From an uncultured Duncaniella sp. (GTDB lineage: Bacteria; Bacteroidota; Bacteroidia; Bacteroidales; Muribaculaceae), in the NCBI RefSeq assembly GCF_910577345.1, contig NZ_CAJTMT010000020.1:1-60671 (forward strand): a stretch of 60,671 nucleotides of DNA. Reading direction: 5' to 3'. Shown piece by piece: positions 35,362 to 43,017 of this stretch. Below the pieces are notes generated by a model that was given only the letters and a program-made list of their open reading frames with translations, had not been told where the DNA came from and ran no database searches. How positions within the stretch are numbered: the first letter of the stretch is position 1; the number at the start of each line of letters is the position of its first letter. The translations under genes were made by a program, and so were the position numbers.

Positions 35362-37185
35362 ATGTTTTCCAATAGACTCTCTTCCGCTTTCCTCGCCTGC
35401 CTTCCCCTGCTGACCATACTGCTTGCCATGTTCGCGGGCTGCTCCAATCAGACGGAAATAGCTCCCGCCGATGAGGAGGAGACCTTCATGCTCGTTGCCC
35501 TCCCCGGAAGCGAAGGTCGCTACGATGAAGCCGTCACCCTAAGCGATTCGCTCCTCTCCAACTGCGAGATGAGCGACACTCTGCGTGGCTATCTGATGAT
35601 TGAACGGCTTGTTGCCCTCATCAACAGCGGAAAGATAGAAGCCGCGCAATCCTACGCCGACACTCTTATCACTTTCGGCCACCGGACCGGTTTCGGGGAG
35701 GCTGAGATGCAGGGCGAACAGTGCCGTGGCATATCATTCCGTCGCAAAGAGCTCTTCGATTCGGCCATCGCCTGCTACCGTCGAGGTCTCGATATTGCCA
35801 TCCGCGAGGAAAACATGGAGATGGAACAGACCTTCGCTGATGTTCTTGCCGTCATCTACGCGGAGACCGACCGTTGCGACGAAGCCCATGAATTCGGCCA
35901 ACGCTCGCTCCGGATGGCCGAGGAACTGGCCGACACCACCGCAATCCTCTCGGCAGTCAGCACAATCGGCGGTATCTACATGAAGGAAAGCCGCCATGAG
36001 GAGGTCATCAAGACCCTCCGGCCCTTCTATCCGCTTGCCCGGAATGCCTCTCCACTCTATCTCATCAAGTTCCTTACACCCGTCGTGCGCGCCTACATCG
36101 CCCTCGATTCCGTAGCCGCCGCGCGTGAGACCATCGCAATGATGGAGGGGGCAACTGCCTTCCTTCCCCCGACACATCAGGCATCGACAGTGGTCCTGAC
36201 AGCCAAAGCCTCCCTTGCGGAACATGAGAAACGCTATCCCGACCAGTGGGAACTGCTCATGGCCATTGACTCGCTCGGCACCCACGGGAAACCCCGCAAT
36301 CTCATCCTGCTCGAACATGCCGAATGTCTCGCAAAGATGGGCCGTCACAAAGAGGCTCATGCCAAATCCATGGAAGCCTACCACATCCTCGACTCCATCC
36401 GCCACAGCGAAATAGACACTCAGCTAAGCGACCTCTCCGTGCGCTACGACACTCTCAACAAAGAGATGGAAATCCAGCGCCTCAGCCGTCAGCACTGGAT
36501 TCTTGTCAGCATCATCCTCCTCTGCATCATCCTTCTCGGGACAGGAGCCGTGCTCGTAACAAACGCGCGCCGCCGCCACCTCCGCCGGCTTGAACTTGAA
36601 AAACAGCAGGAATACATCCGCGGTCTCGAACAGGAACGTGCCCGCATGGCCCGCGAACTCCACGACGATGTGGCCGGTGACCTTGTAGGCCTCCAGTGCG
36701 AACTCGAAATCGCCAATCCGGGCGCAAACGGTTGCCGACTGCAGGAGATAGCCGACAAAGTCCGCAGACTCTCCCACGAACTGATGCCTCCGCAGTTCGC
36801 CTCCGAAACACTCACATCCCTGCTCCTCGACTACGTCGCTCACCACAACTCGACCCATAACACACCACGCCTCAGCATCACTGACGAAGGCTCTTTCGAC
36901 TGGAAATCACTTCCCGCCGGGACAAGCCACGAACTCTACCGCATCATTCAGGAGAGCGTCAACAATGCCCTCAAACATTCGGAGGCCACCTACATAACCA
37001 TCACCCTCGACGGCAACGAACGCTTTTCGCTGTCGGTGACCAACGACGGTGTCACCGACATTGACGCCTCTCCCGGCGACGGAATCGGAACACGCACCCT
37101 CCGTGCGCGCGCCGAAATCATCGGTGCCTCCATCGAAATCATTGTGAACGACGGCACCTACACTCTCAACATTACCCAACGATGA
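35362..37185 (+). CDS. TPR sensor histidine kinase (NarL-type partner)
   Basis: A 607-residue sensor kinase. An N-terminal hydrophobic segment ends in a possible lipobox MFAGC (Cys27). Residues about 45-370 are helical repeats of TPR type in the periplasm. One membrane helix spans about 379-400 (WILVSIILLCIILLGTGAVLV), then a coiled coil leads to the HisKA_3 histidine H434 (RELHDDVAGDLVGLQ) and an ATPase domain with IIQESVNNALKHS (N-box) and DGIGTRTLRARA (G-box). It phosphorylates a LuxR-type response regulator, here certainly the next gene, which overlaps its stop by four bases. The signal it senses is unknown. Confidence 0.9.
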   Translation: MFSNRLSSAFLACLPLLTILLAMFAGCSNQTEIAPADEEETFMLVALPGSEGRYDEAVTLSDSLLSNCEMSDTLRGYLMIERLVALINSGKIEAAQSYADTLITFGHRTGFGEAEMQGEQCRGISFRRKELFDSAIACYRRGLDIAIREENMEMEQTFADVLAVIYAETDRCDEAHEFGQRSLRMAEELADTTAILSAVSTIGGIYMKESRHEEVIKTLRPFYPLARNASPLYLIKFLTPVVRAYIALDSVAAARETIAMMEGATAFLPPTHQASTVVLTAKASLAEHEKRYPDQWELLMAIDSLGTHGKPRNLILLEHAECLAKMGRHKEAHAKSMEAYHILDSIRHSEIDTQLSDLSVRYDTLNKEMEIQRLSRQHWILVSIILLCIILLGTGAVLVTNARRRHLRRLELEKQQEYIRGLEQERARMARELHDDVAGDLVGLQCELEIANPGANGCRLQEIADKVRRLSHELMPPQFASETLTSLLLDYVAHHNSTHNTPRLSITDEGSFDWKSLPAGTSHELYRIIQESVNNALKHSEATYITITLDGNERFSLSVTNDGVTDIDASPGDGIGTRTLRARAEIIGASIEIIVNDGTYTLNITQR

Positions 37186-38600
37186 AAACACTACTCGTAA
37201 TAGACGATCATCCCATAGTACTTGAAGGAATCCGCAGCATCCTCACGCGCCGTGGTTTCAGGGTCCACAAGGCCGGAACCCGCCAGCAAGCCATGGCCAT
37301 CATGAAGGAATTCAGCGATATCGACATGGTCGTGTCCGATCTCACCCTCTCCAACGGCACAGACGGACTCGACCTCATCGAACGTATGCGTGCCGAGGGC
37401 TTCTCGAAACCTGTCGTGGTCTACACGATGCACGAAGAGCTGTGGAACATTGCCCGCCTGATGAAATCTGATGTCGAAGGTATCGTCCTCAAAGGCGAGA
37501 ACCTCAACGAACTCGTGCTTGCCATCCGCCTCGTGTCGGAAGGTAAGACCTACCGCAGCTCGGCTTTCGACCGCCGATGCCGGGAAGTCATGCAGACCGA
37601 CGGAATATTGTCCTCGAAAGACATCGAAGTCCTGCGCCGTCTCTCCGCAGGCGAAAGCAACCGCGACATTGCCCAGGCTCTCGGACTGAGCGAGAAGACT
37701 GTTGAATACCATCGCGGAAACATCCTGAAAAAACTCTGCTCGAAAACCATGCTCGAAGCCACACGCCGCGCCGTCTCGCTCGGAATCATCCGCCTCATCA
37801 TCGCCATCGCCCTCTCAGCTACCGCCTCAGCTACCACCAATGCCTCTGACATCACACCGAAAGCCGTAGACCTCGGGCTGAGCGTCCTCTGGGCCGACCG
37901 CAACCTCGAAGCCACACACCCCTACGAAAGCGGCGGCTTCTATGCCTTTGGCGAGACATCCACCAAAGAGGTCTACAACTGGTCGACCTACACCCACTGC
38001 GACGGCAGTTTCGAAACCTGCCACGATCTCGGAACCACCGACATCAGCAACACCATCCATGATGCAGCCTCGGTCATTTTGGGCGACGGATGGCGCATCC
38101 CGACCGACGAAGAGCAGAGGGAACTTTTTGAAACTGCAAGTTATTCGGAATCTGTGGTTGAAGGCTACGGCAACATCCTCACGCTCACGGCCGCAAACGG
38201 AAATTCCATCTCGCTACCGATATGTGGCTACATGAGCGAAGGCCGCGTAATCTACGCCAACTTCAACGGCACCTATCATTCATCGAACTGCGAATTTTCC
38301 GTTGAGGAGATTCCTGCCTTCGGTATTGTCGCCAAAGTGATTTCCCCTATCTATACCGCCATTAATTCCGGTGTAATCCTACCGTCGATGATGGGCTCGG
38401 CACAGCTCGGTTTCAGCATCCGGCCTGTAAAAGACAAGGACAATTCAGCAATCGACACTCCGCTCATGAACCCTAAAACCATTACAGGAATCTACGGCAT
38501 GGACGGCACATCATTCGGGACCGATTTTGAGAATGTCCCGACCGGAATATGCATAATTGTCTATTCCGACGGCTCGACCGAGAAAAAAATCAAGCGCTGA
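37182..38600 (+). CDS. Response regulator (REC-LuxR) fused to membrane segment and FISUMP-like domain
   Basis: A 472-residue protein with an exceptional layout. Residues 1-120 are a receiver domain with D8/D9, phospho-acceptor D53, T82 and K104. Residues about 143-203 are a LuxR HTH (SNRDIAQALGLSEKTVEYHR). A normal regulator would end here, but the frame runs on through a hydrophobic segment (about 200-218, IIRLIIAIALSATASATT). It then enters a region like the Fibrobacter major-paralogous (FISUMP) domain: DLGLSVLWADRNLEA, FYAFGET, DGWRIPTDEE. The C-terminus (TGIYGMDGTSFG... PTGICIIVYSDG) resembles a type A sorting tail. No in-frame ATG, GTG or TTG near the joint would allow separate translation of the second part. 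It is coupled to the upstream kinase. Confidence 0.85.
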   Translation: MKTLLVIDDHPIVLEGIRSILTRRGFRVHKAGTRQQAMAIMKEFSDIDMVVSDLTLSNGTDGLDLIERMRAEGFSKPVVVYTMHEELWNIARLMKSDVEGIVLKGENLNELVLAIRLVSEGKTYRSSAFDRRCREVMQTDGILSSKDIEVLRRLSAGESNRDIAQALGLSEKTVEYHRGNILKKLCSKTMLEATRRAVSLGIIRLIIAIALSATASATTNASDITPKAVDLGLSVLWADRNLEATHPYESGGFYAFGETSTKEVYNWSTYTHCDGSFETCHDLGTTDISNTIHDAASVILGDGWRIPTDEEQRELFETASYSESVVEGYGNILTLTAANGNSISLPICGYMSEGRVIYANFNGTYHSSNCEFSVEEIPAFGIVAKVISPIYTAINSGVILPSMMGSAQLGFSIRPVKDKDNSAIDTPLMNPKTITGIYGMDGTSFGTDFENVPTGICIIVYSDGSTEKKIKR

Positions 38601-38648
38601 TGCATCAAAAATCAAGCGCCGGGCCATCCGTCCTACACGATAAAACTG

Positions 38649-38656
38649 TAAATTTG
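38649..38656 (+). promoter_or_regulatory. -7 box upstream of the tandem repeat and trpB
   Basis: TAAATTTG at 38649-38656 fits the -7 consensus. A transcript from here would begin at the first tandem repeat and have a leader of about 245 bases before trpB. The -33 box is not clear. Confidence 0.4.
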
Positions 38657-38661
38657 CATCC

Positions 38662-38763
38662 GGAAACAGCAACATCGCAAAAAACAGACGATATTGGAAA
38701 CAGCGACATTGCAAAAACAAACGATATCGGGAACAGCAACATTGCAAAAAAACAAACGATATT
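38662..38763. repeat. Three tandem copies of a 33-35-base unit
   Basis: Copies at 38662-38695, 38696-38728 and 38729-38763 share GGAACAGCRACATTGCAAAA followed by an A-rich stretch and ACGATAT. They are directly adjacent with small length changes in the A run. There are no spacers, so this is not CRISPR. Confidence 0.85.
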
Positions 38764-38765
38764 GA

Positions 38766-38795
38766 ATTGTAGGGACGCGCTGTAGCGCGTATGCC
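38766..38795. repeat. REP-like palindromic element, copy 1
   Basis: The 30 bases contain the near-palindrome ACGCGCTGTAGCGCGT with flanks ATTGTAGGG and ATGCC. An exactly inverted identical copy lies at 41911-41940. The short GC-rich palindrome in an AT-rich spacer is typical of REP-like elements. Confidence 0.8.
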
Positions 38796-38906
38796 AAATA
38801 AACCTCATCAATCTCTCTTCAAAACCCGCATCCAACGTCAAAAAAGCATTACACTCAAAACTTCATCAACGTCACAAACCCCATCCCGCCCAAAACATAA
38901 ACCATT

Positions 38907-40283
38907 ATGAACGAAAAGAAAAAACGATACTTCCTTCAGGAAGACGAAATACCCCGCGAATGGTACAACATTCAGGCCGACATGCCCGTCAAACCCCTTC
39001 CTCCGCTCAATCCCGCAACCCACGAGCCTATGAAGGCCGAAGACCTCTACCCTATCTTCGCCCGTGAGTGCTGCGACCAGGAACTCAACATGACCGACCG
39101 CTGGATTCCCATTCCCGAGGAAGTGCGCGAGATGTACAAATACTATCGCTCGACCCCTCTCGTCCGTGCCTACGGTCTTGAAAAGGCACTCGGCACCTCA
39201 GCCCACATCTATTTCAAGAATGAGAGCGTGTCGCCGATGGGTTCCCACAAGCTCAACTCCGCCATCCCCCAGGCCTACTACTGCAAGAAGGAAGGTGTGA
39301 AAAATGTCACCACAGAGACCGGTGCCGGTCAGTGGGGCGCTTCGCTCTCCTACGCCGCATCGCTCTTCGGTCTTGAAGCTGCCGTCTATCAGGTAAAAAT
39401 CTCCTACGAGCAGAAGCCCTACCGCCGCAGCATCATGCAGACCTACGGCGCACAGGTGACCCCCTCACCTTCGATGTCCACCCGCGCCGGAAAAGACATT
39501 CTGACTGTCAACCCCAACTATCAGGGTTCGCTCGGCACAGCAATCTCCGAAGCCGTTGAGCTTGCCCGCACGACCCCAGACTGCAAATACACCCTCGGTT
39601 CTGTCCTCAGCCACGTCACCCTCCATCAGACCGTCATCGGTCTCGAAGCCGAAAAGCAGATGGAGATGGCCGGTGAATACCCCGACATGGTCATTGCCTG
39701 CTTTGGCGGTGGCTCGAACTTCGGCGGCATCTCCTTCCCCTTCATGCGCCACAAGATTGCAGGCGAGGAGGGCAAGACTGCCACACGCTTCATCGCTGCC
39801 GAACCCTCATCGTGTCCCAAACTGACAAAGGGTAAGTTCTGCTACGACTTCGGCGACGAAGCGGGCTACACTCCCCTTCTCCCCATGTTCTCGCTGGGCC
39901 ACAAATTCTCTCCCGCCAACATCCATGCCGGAGGTCTCCGCTACCACGGAGCCGGCACCATCGTCAGCCAGTTGCTCAAGGATGGACTCATGGAAGCAGT
40001 CGACATCGAGCAGCTCGAATCCTTCGAGGCAGGATGTCTGTTCGCGCGCGCCGAGGGCATCATCCCCGCTCCCGAATCATGCCACGCCATCGCAGCAACC
40101 ATCCGCGAGGTCAAGAAACTCAAACCGGGCGAAGAGAAAGTCATCCTCTTCAACCTCTCCGGCCACGGACTCATCGACATGGCGTCTTACGACAAGTATC
40201 TCGCAGGAGACCTCGTGAACTACACAGTGACCGACGAGGAGATTGAATCGAACTTTGCAAAATCCGAAACAGTAGAAGCCTGA
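38907..40283 (+). CDS. trpB: Tryptophan synthase beta chain, TrpB2-type
   Basis: A 458-residue PLP enzyme forming tryptophan from indole and serine. The pyridoxal lysine is in GSHKLNSA; the phosphate-binding loop is CFGGGSNFGG; TTETGAGQWGASLSYAA is the substrate block. The longer N-terminus (FLQEDEIPREWYNIQADMP) and length above 450 residues mark the TrpB2 branch, which often works without a nearby trpA. No other trp gene is present here, in agreement. It lies 15 bases before fmt. Confidence 0.93.
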   Translation: MNEKKKRYFLQEDEIPREWYNIQADMPVKPLPPLNPATHEPMKAEDLYPIFARECCDQELNMTDRWIPIPEEVREMYKYYRSTPLVRAYGLEKALGTSAHIYFKNESVSPMGSHKLNSAIPQAYYCKKEGVKNVTTETGAGQWGASLSYAASLFGLEAAVYQVKISYEQKPYRRSIMQTYGAQVTPSPSMSTRAGKDILTVNPNYQGSLGTAISEAVELARTTPDCKYTLGSVLSHVTLHQTVIGLEAEKQMEMAGEYPDMVIACFGGGSNFGGISFPFMRHKIAGEEGKTATRFIAAEPSSCPKLTKGKFCYDFGDEAGYTPLLPMFSLGHKFSPANIHAGGLRYHGAGTIVSQLLKDGLMEAVDIEQLESFEAGCLFARAEGIIPAPESCHAIAATIREVKKLKPGEEKVILFNLSGHGLIDMASYDKYLAGDLVNYTVTDEEIESNFAKSETVEA

Positions 40284-40298
40284 CAAACCTCACTGCCA

Positions 40299-41264
40299 AT
40301 GACTAAAGAAAATCTCAGAATTGTATTTCTCGGCACTCCCGATTTCGCAGTCGAGAGTCTCCGCCGCATCGTCGAGGGTGGCTACAACGTGGTTGGCGTG
40401 GTGACCATGCCCGACAAACCCGCAGGCCGTGGCCACAAGCTCTATCAGTCCCCCGTCAAGGAGTATGCCGTGACCCACGGACTCCACCTCATGCAGCCCG
40501 TCAAGCTGAAAGACCCCGAATTCGTCGAGGAGCTGCGTTCGCTCAACGCCGACCTCTTCGTCGTCATCGCCTTCCGTATGCTTCCGGAAATCGTGTGGAC
40601 AATGCCGCGCCTCGGCACCTTCAATCTCCACGCCTCCCTGCTACCGCGCTACCGTGGCGCTGCCCCCATCAACTGGGCGGTCATCAACGGCGACACGGAG
40701 ACCGGTGTGACCACCTTCTTCCTCAAACATGAAATCGACACCGGCGACATCATCGCGCAGGAACGCGTAGAAATCCTCCCGACCGACAATGTCGGCGATG
40801 TCCATGACCGCCTCATGCTCCTTGGGGCCGATCTCACAATCAAGACCATCGACAACATCATCGCAGGAACCCTCACCACAGTTGCTCAGGAAGAACTTAT
40901 AGGTGACACCGAGCCTACCCCTGCACCAAAAATCTTCAAGGAGACATGCAAGATTGACTGGAACGCTCCGGCTGTGACAATCCACAACCTCGTCCGCGGC
41001 CTCTCCCCCTATCCTGCGGCTTGGACAACCCTCCTCGACGGCGACACCGAACTTGGGGCTGTCAAAATCTTCGAGACCCGAATTCATCCCGCGAACACCA
41101 ACCTTTCTCCGGGTGAAATCATCATCGAAGGCCAGACACTCCTTGTCGGCACAGGCGACGGCAATCCAATCGAAATCCTCAGCCTCCAGGCTCCCGGCAA
41201 ACGCCGTATGCCTACCCCTGACTTCCTCCGCGGCTCCCGTCTCACAGCACCCCGCTTCGAGTAA
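40299..41264 (+). CDS. fmt: Methionyl-tRNA formyltransferase
   Basis: A 321-residue enzyme that formylates initiator Met-tRNA using 10-formyl-tetrahydrofolate. N109, H111 (FNLHASLLPRYRGAAPINW) and D147 (HEIDTGD) are the catalytic triad equivalents. VFLGTPDFAVESL is the N-terminal Rossmann start and the C-terminal OB-like domain begins about residue 210. Full length. Its 15-base distance from trpB suggests co-transcription. Confidence 0.97.
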   Translation: MTKENLRIVFLGTPDFAVESLRRIVEGGYNVVGVVTMPDKPAGRGHKLYQSPVKEYAVTHGLHLMQPVKLKDPEFVEELRSLNADLFVVIAFRMLPEIVWTMPRLGTFNLHASLLPRYRGAAPINWAVINGDTETGVTTFFLKHEIDTGDIIAQERVEILPTDNVGDVHDRLMLLGADLTIKTIDNIIAGTLTTVAQEELIGDTEPTPAPKIFKETCKIDWNAPAVTIHNLVRGLSPYPAAWTTLLDGDTELGAVKIFETRIHPANTNLSPGEIIIEGQTLLVGTGDGNPIEILSLQAPGKRRMPTPDFLRGSRLTAPRFE

Positions 41265-41332
41265 AAAAGCCAACAGAACCTATAAGGCAGATAAGTCAAA
41301 TAGGGCTAATAAGTCAAATAACAGGATTATTT

Positions 41333-41734
41333 ATGGAAAAAACCGCAGACATGACGAATAAAGGGAATGTGATGAATTCCCCCGTCACAATGATGGCTTT
41401 GATGACTGTTGCAAGCAGTCTTGTCATCCACTTCTCGACAAAGAATGGTGCAGACGCAGGATTTGCGACTGTGGATTTCATTGCAATGCTGATAAACCTT
41501 GCCACAGTTATCGCCTGGTCGATATGGATTATCTATGTCAAGGCCAAAGGGCTGTCCGTGAAAACGATGTCGGAAAAAGGAGCCAGATTGGTCGCATTGA
41601 TAGGCGGCTGTATGCTTCTCTTGCTTTGGCCCATACTTAAATTCAGCGATTTCACCGGATGGTGGACAGTTGCTTTAGCCGTAGTTGTATGGCTGGCAAG
41701 CCTGATAATAGTAGTCAAGGACAATAATGCATAA
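41333..41734 (+). CDS. Small membrane protein of unknown function
   Basis: A 133-residue hydrophobic protein. Three or four likely membrane segments are seen: about 19-35, 49-68 (FIAMLINLATVIAWSIWIIYV), 85-100 and 110-127. There is a short acidic C-terminus (VKDNNA). I recognise no family. The upstream spacer has the word TAAGTCAAATA twice, and a 31-base imperfect inverted repeat follows downstream. Met7 or Met14 are alternative starts. Base use is less GC-rich than in fmt. Confidence 0.65.
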   Translation: MEKTADMTNKGNVMNSPVTMMALMTVASSLVIHFSTKNGADAGFATVDFIAMLINLATVIAWSIWIIYVKAKGLSVKTMSEKGARLVALIGGCMLLLLWPILKFSDFTGWWTVALAVVVWLASLIIVVKDNNA

Positions 41735-41784
41735 AAAGCTTTATTTGATATAGAGGCATTTTAGATACAGACGCATTTTAGATA

Positions 41785-41888
41785 CAGACGCACAAAAGCG
41801 CACAAGAGACAAAAGCATCTGCAAGATTGAACCCTATCTCTCTTCAGATAATCGTAACTTTTGTTTTTTGTGCGCTTTTGTGTGTCTG
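41785..41888. repeat. Imperfect 31-base inverted repeat
   Basis: Arms 41785-41815 and 41858-41888 match at 28 of 31 positions when one is inverted (core AAAAGCGCACAA). The loop is 42 bases. It may act as a terminator-like structure for the preceding gene. Confidence 0.75.
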
Positions 41889-41910
41889 CATATCAGATTC
41901 TATCTCATCC

Positions 41911-41940
41911 GGCATACGCGCTACAGCGCGTCCCTACAAT
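41911..41940. repeat. REP-like palindromic element, copy 2 (inverted)
   Basis: The exact inverse of 38766-38795 over all 30 bases, with the inner palindrome ACGCGCTACAGCGCGT. Confidence 0.8.
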
Positions 41941-42014
41941 GGGGTGTTTCTACAATAAGCCACAATTACGGCAGATTTTTACGGCAAAAGGGGCGTTTGC
42001 TCAACTTTTTTTGT

Positions 42015-42022
42015 TACTTTTG
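42015..42022 (+). promoter_or_regulatory. -7 box of the DapA-like gene
   Basis: TACTTTTG at 42015-42022, about 110 bases before the start codon. A TTTG at 41996-41999 is too close (15 bases) to be an ideal -33 element. Confidence 0.45.
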
Positions 42023-42132
42023 TCCAACCCATTGGATTTGCCCGATTTGGCCTCGGCCAATCAATTCATGCAAACCGGATGGCTATTACCAATGAACAAC
42101 TGACAATATCCTAAATCTAAAACAATAAGTAA

Positions 42133-43017
42133 ATGAAAACTTGCAAGTATCGTGGCGTGGTCGTGCCTATGGTCACCCCTGTCACAGAAAAAATGGATCT
42201 CGACGTAGCCGCAGTGGAAAGAATCATTGAATTCTTCGCCCAAAACGGAGTGGCACCCCTCCTGATGGGTACAACCGGCGAGGGAAACAGCGTTTCAGCC
42301 GCCGACGGTCTCCTTCTCGTAGAGACAGCAGTAAAAGCCGCCAAGGGCCGCATCCTCATCTACGCCGGACTCACAGGCAACTGCTTCAGCGAACAGCTCC
42401 GACAGGCTGAGGCCTACACCAAGGCAGGTGCCGACGTGATTGTCGCCACCCTCCCCTCGTATTATGCCCTCACTGAAGAGCAGATGTATAACTACTACAA
42501 GACCCTCGCTGACAACATCACCGGTCCCCTCATGCTCTACAATATCCTCGCCACCACCCACATGACCATTCCCGTCGACGTGGTGAAGCGTCTCGCCGAC
42601 CATCCCAACATCGTCGGTCTCAAGGACTCTGAGCGTGACCTCGAACGCATGAAGGAGTGCATCGCCATCTCGAAGGACCGCGAGGACTTCGCATATTTCT
42701 GCGGATGGGCCGCACAGTCGGCATTCTCCCTCTCTCTCGGAGGCGACGGCATCGTCCCCAGCACCGGCAACTATGTTCCCGACATGTTCAACACCCTTTA
42801 TGAAGCAGCCGTCAGCGGCGACATGGAAACAGCCAACCGCCTGCAGGACGAAACCAACGAAATTGCAAAGATCTATCAGGCAGGCCGCACCCTCGGCCAG
42901 TCGCTCACTGCTCTTAAGGTGATGATGCAGACCAAGGGCCTCTGCGACCCCTGGATGCTCATGCCCCTCACCCGCCTTTCATCTGAAGAAGAACAAGCAA
43001 TCAAGGCGAAGCTATGA
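42133..43017 (+). CDS. DapA/NAL-superfamily aldolase or dehydratase
   Basis: A 294-residue class I aldolase-fold enzyme. The Schiff-base lysine is K164 (VGLKDSERD), the catalytic tyrosine Y136 (LYNILATTH) and the pyruvate-binding loop is GTTGE (residues 46-50). The family includes dihydrodipicolinate synthase, N-acetylneuraminate lyase and 2-keto-3-deoxy-acid aldolases or dehydratases. In place of the usual YNxP the sequence reads YNIL, which argues against a standard DapA. It overlaps the following symporter by four bases, so a transport-linked catabolic role on a sugar acid is more likely than lysine synthesis. Confidence 0.85.
   Translation: MKTCKYRGVVVPMVTPVTEKMDLDVAAVERIIEFFAQNGVAPLLMGTTGEGNSVSAADGLLLVETAVKAAKGRILIYAGLTGNCFSEQLRQAEAYTKAGADVIVATLPSYYALTEEQMYNYYKTLADNITGPLMLYNILATTHMTIPVDVVKRLADHPNIVGLKDSERDLERMKECIAISKDREDFAYFCGWAAQSAFSLSLGGDGIVPSTGNYVPDMFNTLYEAAVSGDMETANRLQDETNEIAKIYQAGRTLGQSLTALKVMMQTKGLCDPWMLMPLTRLSSEEEQAIKAKL

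Larger units (their letters stand above)
38601..38906. other. Spacer before trpB with repeats
   Basis: No gene is supported in these 306 bases. Contents are a -7-like box (38649-38656), a three-copy tandem repeat (38662-38763) and a REP-like palindrome (38766-38795), all annotated separately. Open frames on the minus strand here only read through the repeats. Confidence 0.75.
41735..42132. other. Spacer with inverted repeat, REP-like copy and promoter
   Basis: No gene is supported in these 398 bases. They hold a 31-base imperfect inverted repeat (41785-41888), the second REP-like copy (41911-41940) and a -7 box (42015-42022). Confidence 0.75.

Noticed and set aside
38662..38763. CRISPR array
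   Set aside because: The three units are directly adjacent without unique spacers and no cas gene is in the window. The 57305-57385 repeats fail for the same reason.
38511..38841. Two minus-strand frames of 78 codons with repeated LLFPISFVFA-like peptides
   Set aside because: They are translations through the 34-base tandem repeat and have no start signal.
42133..43017. Dihydrodipicolinate synthase for lysine synthesis
   Set aside because: It is coupled to a sodium symporter and lacks the usual YNxP motif, so a catabolic role is more likely.
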